From NCBI RefSeq assembly GCF_002205675.1, contig NZ_NISK01000002.1:620001-684000 (forward strand): 64,000 nucleotides of DNA. The letters are read 5' to 3'. The notes beneath the pieces are model-generated. The model worked only from the letters and a program-made list of their open reading frames with translations. It was not told the DNA's origin and ran no database searches. Each line of letters opens with the position of its first letter. The stretch's first letter is position 1. Below, piece by piece: positions 58,490 to 64,000 of this stretch. Position numbers and translations under genes: made by a program. Origin of the DNA: Sphingopyxis bauzanensis (lineage in GTDB: Bacteria > Pseudomonadota > Alphaproteobacteria > Sphingomonadales > Sphingomonadaceae).

Positions 58490-58551
58490 AAACGCGGCGC
58501 CGGGCCACGCGGTCCCAACGCCGCGCGAGCTCTCTGCAAGGAGAGACTATA
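58490..58551 (+). ncRNA. serC RNA-type leader (candidate cis-regulatory element)
   Basis: Two hairpins just before the serC ATG: GCGGCG (58494-58499) with CGCCGC (58519-58524), and CTCTC (58530-58534) with GAGAG (58541-58545), the second holding the ribosome binding site GGAGAG. A serC motif with tandem hairpins upstream of serC has been described in alphaproteobacteria; position and layout agree. A TTGACA / CCTAAA promoter pair (58466-58492) would start RNA near here. The ligand or effector is unknown. Confidence 0.6.
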
Positions 58552-59679
58552 ATGACTGAAGTGCCGACACCAGAATTGCGCCCTGCGCGCCCCTATTTCT
58601 CCTCCGGCCCCTGCGCAAAGCCGCCCGGATGGGATGCCTCCAAAATCGCTACCGAATCGCTCGGCCGTTCGCATCGTGCGAAGATTGGCAAGACGCGCCT
58701 CGCCTATTGCATCGACCTGATGCGCGAGATGCTGCGGCTGCCTGACACCCACCGCATCGGCATCGTGCCCGGATCCGACACCGGCGCATTCGAGATGGCG
58801 ATGTGGACGATGCTCGGCGCCCGCCCCGTCACCACGCTCGCTTGGGAGAGCTTCGGTGAGGGCTGGGTCACCGATGCCGCGAAGCAACTGAAGCTCGATC
58901 CCACCGTATTCCGCGCCGATTACGGCCAGCTTTCCGATTTGACGCAGGTCGACTGGTCGAACGACGTGCTGTTCACCTGGAACGGCACCACCAGCGGTGT
59001 CCGCGTCCCCGACGGCGACTGGATCGCCGACGACCGCGAAGGGCTGAGCTTCGCCGACGCGACCAGCGCGGTGTTCGCTTACGACCTGCCGTGGGAAAAG
59101 ATCGACGTCGCGACGTTCAGCTGGCAGAAAGTGCTCGGCGGCGAAGGCGGTCATGGCGTGCTGATCCTTGGTCCGCGTGCGGTCGAGCGGCTTGAGAACT
59201 ACACCCCCGCCTGGCCGCTGCCCAAGGTGTTTCGCCTCGTCTCCAAGGGCGCGCTCGCCGAGGGCGTGTTTAAAGGCGAGACAATCAACACCCCATCAAT
59301 GCTCGCGGTCGAGGATGCGATCTTCGCGCTCGAATGGGCGAAGTCGCTGGGTGGTCTCGACGGCCTGAAGGCACGCAGCGATGCAAACGCTGCGGCGCTC
59401 GACAAGATTGTGCAGGAGCGCGAGTGGCTGAGCCATCTCGCCGCCGATCCCGCTAGCCGGTCGAAGACCTCGGTCTGCCTGTCGGTTGCTGGCGCAGACG
59501 AGGCCTTCATCAAGAAGTTCGCCGGTCTGCTCGACAAAGAAGGCGCGGCCTACGACATCGCGGGCTATCGCGATGCCCCGCCGGGCCTACGCATCTGGTG
59601 CGGCGCGACCGTCGACACGGCCGACATCGAAGCGCTCGGGCCGTGGCTCGATTGGGCCTACGCCTCGCTTAGCGCCTGA
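58552..59679 (+). CDS. serC: phosphoserine transaminase
   Basis: 375 aa, class V aminotransferase. PLP-binding Lys193 in FSWQKVLGGEGGHGVLILGP; phosphate contacts near GSDTGAFEMAMWTMLGARP and WNGTTSGVRVP. The alphaproteobacterial SerC subtype starts PARPYFSSGPCAKPPGWDAS. Converts 3-phosphohydroxypyruvate to phosphoserine with glutamate. Located just before serA and behind the candidate serC leader, so the pair is probably one operon despite the repeat between them. Confidence 0.96.
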   Translation: MTEVPTPELRPARPYFSSGPCAKPPGWDASKIATESLGRSHRAKIGKTRLAYCIDLMREMLRLPDTHRIGIVPGSDTGAFEMAMWTMLGARPVTTLAWESFGEGWVTDAAKQLKLDPTVFRADYGQLSDLTQVDWSNDVLFTWNGTTSGVRVPDGDWIADDREGLSFADATSAVFAYDLPWEKIDVATFSWQKVLGGEGGHGVLILGPRAVERLENYTPAWPLPKVFRLVSKGALAEGVFKGETINTPSMLAVEDAIFALEWAKSLGGLDGLKARSDANAAALDKIVQEREWLSHLAADPASRSKTSVCLSVAGADEAFIKKFAGLLDKEGAAYDIAGYRDAPPGLRIWCGATVDTADIEALGPWLDWAYASLSA

Positions 59680-59680
59680 C

Positions 59681-59753
59681 GTCGTCCCAGCGAAGGCTGG
59701 GACCGCTATCGATCATCCCCATTCCCAACGATCCCAGCTTTCGCTGGGATGAC
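59681..59753. repeat. paired short palindromes between serC and serA
   Basis: GTCCCAGCGAAGGCTGGGAC (59684-59703) and ATCCCAGCTTTCGCTGGGAT (59731-59750) are inverted relatives of each other, 27 bases apart. Such CCCAGCGAAAGCTGGG palindromes are dispersed in many sphingomonad and other alphaproteobacterial genomes. Could stabilise or partly terminate the operon mRNA. Confidence 0.75.
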
Positions 59754-59764
59754 GGAGACAGACA

Positions 59765-61351
59765 ATGACCCAACCCAAAGTCCTCATCAGCGACAAGATG
59801 GACCCCAAAGCCGCCGCGATCTTCAAGGAGCGCGGCATCGACGTCGACGTCGTCACCGGCAAGACCATGAACGAGCTGATCGCGATGATCGGCGAATATG
59901 ACGGTCTCGCGATCCGCTCGGCCACCAAGGTGACCGCCGACGTCCTCGCCGCCGCGACCAACCTGAAGGTCGTCGGCCGCGCCGGGATCGGCGTCGACAA
60001 TGTCGACATTCCAGCTGCATCGGCCAAGGGCGTGGTCGTGATGAACACGCCGTTCGGCAACAGCATCACCACCGCTGAACATGCCATCGCAATGATGTTC
60101 GCCCTCGCCCGCCAGATTCCGGAAGCCAACGCCGGAACGCAGGCGGGCAAATGGCCGAAGAACGATTTCATGGGCGTCGAACTGACCTCGAAGACGCTCG
60201 GCCTCATCGGCTGCGGCAACATCGGCAGCATCGTCGCCGAGCGTGCCCTTGGCCTCAAGATGAAGGTCGTCGCCTTCGACCCCTTCCTGACCCCCGAACG
60301 TGCGATCGAACTCGGCGTCGAAAAGGCCGATCTCGATACCTTGCTCGCCAAGGCCGATTTCATCACGCTGCACACGCCGCTGACCGACCAGACGCGCAAC
60401 ATCCTGTCGGCCGAGAATATCGCCAAGGCAAAGAAGGGTGTGCGGATCATAAACTGCGCGCGCGGCGGCTTGATCGACGAAGCGGCGCTCAAGGATGCGC
60501 TGGAGTCGGGCCAGGTTGCGGGTGCCGCACTCGACGTGTTTGCGCAGGAACCGCCGGCCGCCGACCATCCGCTGTTCAGCGCACCGAACTTCATCTGCAC
60601 GCCGCATCTGGGCGCCTCGACCGACGAGGCGCAGGTCAATGTCGCGATCCAAGTGGCGGAGCAGATCAGCGATTACCTCCTCACCGGCGGCATCACCAAC
60701 GCGCTCAACGTGCCCAGCCTGTCGGCAGAGGAAGCGCCGAAGCTGCGCCCCTATATGAGCCTCGCCGAAAAGCTCGGCAGCCTCGTTGGTCAGCTCGCCC
60801 ACGACAACCTCACCACGATCTCGGTCGAAGTCGAGGGTGCGGCTGCCGAGCTGAACCTCAAGCCGATCACCGCCGCGGTGCTCACCGGCCTGATGCGCCG
60901 ATATTCGGACAGCGTGAACATGGTCAACGCCCCGCACCTCGCGCGCGAGCGCGGGCTCGACGTCCGCGAAGTGCGGCATGACCGCGACGGCGACTACCAC
61001 ACGCTCGTCCGCGTCACCGTGGCGACCGAACAGGGCGACCGCTCGGTCGCGGGCACCTTGTTCAGCAACGGCGACCCGCGCCTCGTCGAAATGTTCGGAA
61101 TCAAGGTCGAGGCCGATCTTGACGGCCACATGCTCTATATCGTCAACGAGGATGCGCCGGGCTTTATCGGCCGCATCGGCACCGCGCTCGGTGAAGCCGG
61201 GCTCAACATCGGCACCTTCCACCTCGGCCGCCGCGCCGCGGGGGGCGAAGCGGTGCTGCTTTTGAGCCTCGACTCGCCGATGCCGGAACCACTACTGTGG
61301 CAAGTTTGCCAACTTCCGGGGGTGAAGACGGTCAAGGGTTTGAAGTTCTGA
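59765..61351 (+). CDS. serA: D-3-phosphoglycerate dehydrogenase
   Basis: 528 aa, the long form. N-terminal substrate and NAD domains: GRAGIGVDNVDIPAASAKGV, LIGCGNIGSIVAERALGLK (dinucleotide fold), RIINCARGGLIDEAALKDAL and CTPHLGASTDEAQVNVA. An allosteric substrate-binding domain follows, and the C-terminal ACT domain (LYIVNEDAPGFIGRIGTALG) senses serine. First step of serine synthesis from 3-phosphoglycerate. Confidence 0.97.
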   Translation: MTQPKVLISDKMDPKAAAIFKERGIDVDVVTGKTMNELIAMIGEYDGLAIRSATKVTADVLAAATNLKVVGRAGIGVDNVDIPAASAKGVVVMNTPFGNSITTAEHAIAMMFALARQIPEANAGTQAGKWPKNDFMGVELTSKTLGLIGCGNIGSIVAERALGLKMKVVAFDPFLTPERAIELGVEKADLDTLLAKADFITLHTPLTDQTRNILSAENIAKAKKGVRIINCARGGLIDEAALKDALESGQVAGAALDVFAQEPPAADHPLFSAPNFICTPHLGASTDEAQVNVAIQVAEQISDYLLTGGITNALNVPSLSAEEAPKLRPYMSLAEKLGSLVGQLAHDNLTTISVEVEGAAAELNLKPITAAVLTGLMRRYSDSVNMVNAPHLARERGLDVREVRHDRDGDYHTLVRVTVATEQGDRSVAGTLFSNGDPRLVEMFGIKVEADLDGHMLYIVNEDAPGFIGRIGTALGEAGLNIGTFHLGRRAAGGEAVLLLSLDSPMPEPLLWQVCQLPGVKTVKGLKF

Positions 61352-61359
61352 CGCCTGAC

Positions 61360-61515
61360 CACCTTCTCCCATTGGGAGAAGGATATGCAGCCTTGCCGCG
61401 AAGCGGCTCGGCGGAGTTGGATGAGGGGTTGTGCCTAATCGTAGGTGCACAGCCCCTCACCACTGCGACTAGGCGGCAAGCCAATAGTCTCGTTTCCCCT
61501 CCCATTGGGACAGGA
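61360..61515. repeat. dispersed intergenic repeat, copy C
   Basis: Diverged member of the 11703/13930 family: TTCTCCCATTGGGAGAAGG at the left, then GGAGTTGGATGAGGGGTTGTG, CCCCTCACCACTGCGACTA and TCTCGTTTCCCCTCCCATTGGGA at the right. The shared order of blocks supports homology. Lies between serA and hisZ. Confidence 0.6.
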
Positions 61516-61561
61516 TTGGCGATGCTTCCAATTGCGCGTCATTATCACTAAGGCCGCATCA

Positions 61562-62674
61562 ATGCCCAAAGCCCCTGCCCTGCTGCCTGAAGGCCTGCGC
61601 GACCGCCTCCCCCAACAGGCCGAGGCCGCATCGCGCGTCACCCGCGCGCTCGTCGACGCGATGCGCGCGCACGGCTATGGCCGCGTCTCGCCGCCGCTTG
61701 CCGAGTTTCGCGAAACGTTGGGCGGCGATGACGATCGCACCGCTCGCGATCTGCTGCGTTTCACCGATCCGGTATCGCAGCGCACCCTCGCGTTGCGTCC
61801 CGATATCACCCGGCAGGTCGGCCGCATCGCAACGTCGCTGCTCGCCCAAGCTCCGCGCCCGCTCCGCCTTTGTTATGCCGGACAGGTCGTCAAACTGCGC
61901 GCCAGCCAGCTTCGTCCGGCACGCGAGATGCTCCAGGTCGGCGCCGAACTGATCGGCAGCGACAGTGTCGCCGCAGCGCGTGAGATCGTCGGCGTCGCGA
62001 TCGACGCGCTCGAAGCCGCAGGCATCGGTCCTGTCACGATAGATTTCACCCTGCCCGACGTCGTCGACCTGCTGGCGAACGGACCGCTGCCGGTCGATGC
62101 CGACATCCAGCAGCTCCGCGACGAGCTCGACGCCAAGGACGCCGGCGCGCTCACCCGGATCGGCGCCGCGGCCTACCTGCCGCTGCTCAGCGCCACCGGT
62201 CCCTTCGATCAGGCGATTGCTGACCTACGCGCCTTCGACACATCGGGCGTACTTACCGCGCGCATCGACGCGCTGGAAGCAATTGCGGCGCCGGTTCGCG
62301 ACCGCGTGACGCTGACACTCGACCCCACCGAGCGTCACGGCTTTGCCTATCAAAGCTGGTTCGGTTTCCAGATCTTCGTTCCCGGCCAGGGCGACGCGGT
62401 CGGGCGCGGCGGCGGCTATGCGATTCCGGTCGGCGAACAGGAAGAGGCCGCGGTCGGTTTTTCGCTCTATCCCGATCCATTGATCGACGCGGGGCTCGGC
62501 GCAGAAGACGACAGCGATCGCCGCATTTTTCTCCCGCTGGGTCATGATCCGGCGCTCGCGGCGAGCCTGCGCGCCGACGACTGGCAGACGGTGGCGGCGC
62601 TGTCCGACGCCGACGATGCTGGGGCATTGGGTTGTGGGTGGCGGCTCGGCGCCGATGGGCCGGTCGCGGTCTGA
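61562..62674 (+). CDS. hisZ: ATP phosphoribosyltransferase regulatory subunit
   Basis: 370 aa. A class II aminoacyl-tRNA-synthetase-like fold: LLPEGLRDRLPQQAEAASRV, LLRFTDPVSQRTLALRPDIT RQVGRIA, RLCYAGQVVKLRA and GRGGGYAIPVGEQEEAAVGF. HisZ lacks tRNA charging and activates short-form HisG at the first step of histidine synthesis, so a short hisG is expected elsewhere. Start at the ATG of 61562 (MPKAPALLPE), since the upstream frame runs through the repeat. Confidence 0.93.
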   Translation: MPKAPALLPEGLRDRLPQQAEAASRVTRALVDAMRAHGYGRVSPPLAEFRETLGGDDDRTARDLLRFTDPVSQRTLALRPDITRQVGRIATSLLAQAPRPLRLCYAGQVVKLRASQLRPAREMLQVGAELIGSDSVAAAREIVGVAIDALEAAGIGPVTIDFTLPDVVDLLANGPLPVDADIQQLRDELDAKDAGALTRIGAAAYLPLLSATGPFDQAIADLRAFDTSGVLTARIDALEAIAAPVRDRVTLTLDPTERHGFAYQSWFGFQIFVPGQGDAVGRGGGYAIPVGEQEEAAVGFSLYPDPLIDAGLGAEDDSDRRIFLPLGHDPALAASLRADDWQTVAALSDADDAGALGCGWRLGADGPVAV

Positions 62675-62801
62675 AGACTGACGAATTTTATTTCCGTTCA
62701 TGTCGCGCGTGGTCGAGACGCCGGGAAGGCGTGCGCGCCGATGGGCATCTCGACCACGCTCGATGCGAACGGGATTAGTTACCAACCGACATGCTGAAAA
62801 T

Positions 62802-63179
62802 CTAAAAATCCGAAATCCCGAACCGCGGCACCCCCTGATTAATCCCCGGCGGATCGAGCACGGTCACGTCGAGCACAACCGGCTCGCCAATCCATCGCGC
62901 CAGCGTCGTATGGTCGGCCAGATCATCATCGGTCAGCGGGTGCACCAGCGCGCGCAGGCCGGTCGCCTCGATAGCCGCCACCACCGCGGCCTGCGAACGC
63001 GCCAAAAAATGCACCTCATACTGCGCAATCGGATGCGGCCCCGCCGCGCCGTCGGTCATCGCGCCAACGAAAAGGATCGCGGGATCATCCGAAAAATCGT
63101 CGCGCAGCGCCGCCGCAGCGGGCCGTTCGGCCGGGTTGTAATAGATATGGGCGTGATAAGGGGCGTCGGGTTTGGTCAT
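62802..63179 (-). CDS. DOPA 4,5-dioxygenase family protein
   Basis: 125 aa from the ATG at 63179 (MTKPDAPYHAHIYYNPAERP). The family metal motif HAHIYY (His9, His11) is followed by GPHPIAQYEVHFLA and a C-terminal half with ALVHPLTDDDLADHTTLARW IGEPVVLD. Homologues cleave catecholic DOPA-like rings extradiol, but many bacterial copies have unknown substrates. It stands alone between hisZ and the partial hydrolase. Confidence 0.85.
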   Translation of the reverse strand: MTKPDAPYHAHIYYNPAERPAAAALRDDFSDDPAILFVGAMTDGAAGPHPIAQYEVHFLARSQAAVVAAIEATGLRALVHPLTDDDLADHTTLARWIGEPVVLDVTVLDPPGINQGVPRFGISDF

Positions 63180-63205
63180 GCTGACACAGCTTTCTCTTGT
63201 CTCTT

Positions 63206-63275
63206 CACCCCGGTTTGACCTGGGGTCCAAGCAACTAACGAGGTGGTGGACTGCGGATCAAGTCCGGGGTGACGA
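63206..63275. repeat. CACCCCGG / CCGGGGTG dispersed repeat
   Basis: Contains GGATCAAGTCCGGGGTGACG, identical to the right arm region of the 6158-6186 palindrome, with a diverged left arm TTCACCCCGGTTTGACCTGG. Sits in the gap between the dioxygenase-like gene and the hydrolase. Confidence 0.65.
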
Positions 63276-63321
63276 AGCGGGGACAATCCCTGTTGCTTCC
63301 ATGCCAAAACAGGCAGGCGGG

Positions 63322-64000
63322 TCAGGTGGCGAACACCCGCTTCAACCACGCATCGACCGTCGCGGTCGCCGCGTAGGCCTCATCGCCCAGGCTGCGGTTG
63401 ATCTCAGCATGGCCCTTCAGCCCCTCCCCGGGAAAACTGCCATGTTCGACGCGGCTGCCTCCCGCGACCAGCGCACTTCCCAAGGCCTTCGCCTGCCGCA
63501 CCCCGTCGGGCCGCTGGACATAGAGCAGAAGAAACTCCCGCGCGTTGGGCGCCGCAGCATGCGCGGTGGGCGACAAGGCCTTTTGCCGCGCCGGATCGGT
63601 CCCGAACGCCTGCGCATAGGTCTTTTGCATGATCGGCGGGCCGTCCTTCATCTGCGCGGGCACGTCATAAGCCGCGCCGTCGTTAGGGATCACGCCCGCG
63701 ATGTCCGCGAAAGACAGCCCGGCTCCCTTCAGATAACGCTCGTCGGTCCCGACCAGCGCGACCAGATGCGCGCCCGCGCTATGCCCCATCAACACGATGC
63801 GCCGCCGATCGATGCCCAGCTTGTCGGCGCGATCGACCAACGACTTGACCGCCCCCGCCACGTCCGCGGACTGCTGCTCGACCGTCGCGGCGGGAACAAG
63901 GCGATAGTTGATTGAGGCAAAGGCATAGCCCTGCCCAGGGTAATGCACCGGTTTGAAGCGCCCGGTCGCATTGTCCTTGCTACCGCGCTTCCACCCCCCG
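63322..64000 (-). CDS. alpha/beta hydrolase (5' end outside window)
   Basis: Partial gene: about 226 C-terminal codons. The oxyanion segment begins at the very edge (GGWKRGSKDNATGRFKPVHY). YPGQGYAFASINYRLVPAAT, the nucleophile elbow VLMGHSAGAHLVALVGTD, GVIPNDGAAYDVPAQMKDGP and a late His in GLKGHAEINRSLG complete the hormone-sensitive-lipase-like carboxylesterase pattern. Possibly exported; the N-terminus is not visible. A Met at 63948 is internal, not the start. Confidence 0.85.
   Translation of the reverse strand, partial: GGWKRGSKDNATGRFKPVHYPGQGYAFASINYRLVPAATVEQQSADVAGAVKSLVDRADKLGIDRRRIVLMGHSAGAHLVALVGTDERYLKGAGLSFADIAGVIPNDGAAYDVPAQMKDGPPIMQKTYAQAFGTDPARQKALSPTAHAAAPNAREFLLLYVQRPDGVRQAKALGSALVAGGSRVEHGSFPGEGLKGHAEINRSLGDEAYAATATVDAWLKRVFAT

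Noticed and set aside
59669..61222. 517-codon minus-strand frame opposite serA
   Set aside because: Antisense shadow; serA motifs on the plus strand are unambiguous.

Overview
The window reads as chromosome of a high-GC alphaproteobacterium of the order Sphingomonadales, most like Sphingopyxis. This is inferred from protein style and gene neighbourhoods (bolA/J-domain/cobS/cobT, guaA, serC-serA-hisZ, a membrane-anchored cytochrome c pair, many TonB-receptor and extensin-type envelope genes), from near-universal ATGA/TGATG start-stop overlaps, and from dispersed intergenic palindromes of a kind common in sphingomonads. No rRNA, tRNA or CRISPR array was seen.

Layout. 1-8400: a reverse bolA-cupin-pirin operon; then forward J-domain, SnoaL-like, cobS and DUF900 lipoprotein genes; a reverse MFS gene coupled to a 43-aa membrane ORF; and cobT with a broken gene fragment behind it. 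8400-18305: a TPP enzyme and aldehyde dehydrogenase pair, a plcP-like phosphoesterase with a glycosyltransferase (phosphate-starvation lipid remodelling; Pho-box-like site upstream), a TonB-dependent receptor with a Gly/Arg-rich insert, and guaA.

18306-46398 is interpreted as a roughly 28-kb genomic island inserted at the 3' end of guaA. The last 14 bases of guaA recur with one mismatch at 46385-46398. The interior holds an IS21-family relic, four copies of a 185-bp MITE-like repeat, decayed genes, two Lrp/AsnC regulators and a type IV AbiE toxin-antitoxin pair whose toxin 3' end is replaced by a MITE. Its cargo is mostly ion homeostasis and stress: an HPP membrane protein, a full Mrp cation/proton antiporter operon (A/B fused, C-G), a glutamate-synthase-like FMN protein with small membrane proteins, a stand-alone HemD, an alanine racemase / D-amino-acid dehydrogenase / RidA operon, Rnk, a universal stress protein, an MreB paralogue, a TRIC channel and an MFS exporter. 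No integrase is left.

46399-64000 returns to housekeeping chromosome: a DsbB-like membrane protein, a GFA enzyme, purT with an AAC(3)-I-like acetyltransferase, polA, a CDP-alcohol phosphatidyltransferase, pheA, an intact ISAs1-family insertion (25-bp terminal repeats, 9-bp target duplication) in the pheA/cytochrome c divergent region, two c-type cytochromes, a LOG-family protein, an extensin-like lipoprotein, serC-serA with a probable serC RNA leader, hisZ, a DOPA-dioxygenase-like protein and a partial alpha/beta hydrolase.

Best leads for something undescribed: the guaA island and its iteron-like 19-bp periodic segment at 45470-45570, the MITE family and its effect on the AbiE locus, and the small-membrane-protein cluster around the glutamate-synthase-like and HemD genes.
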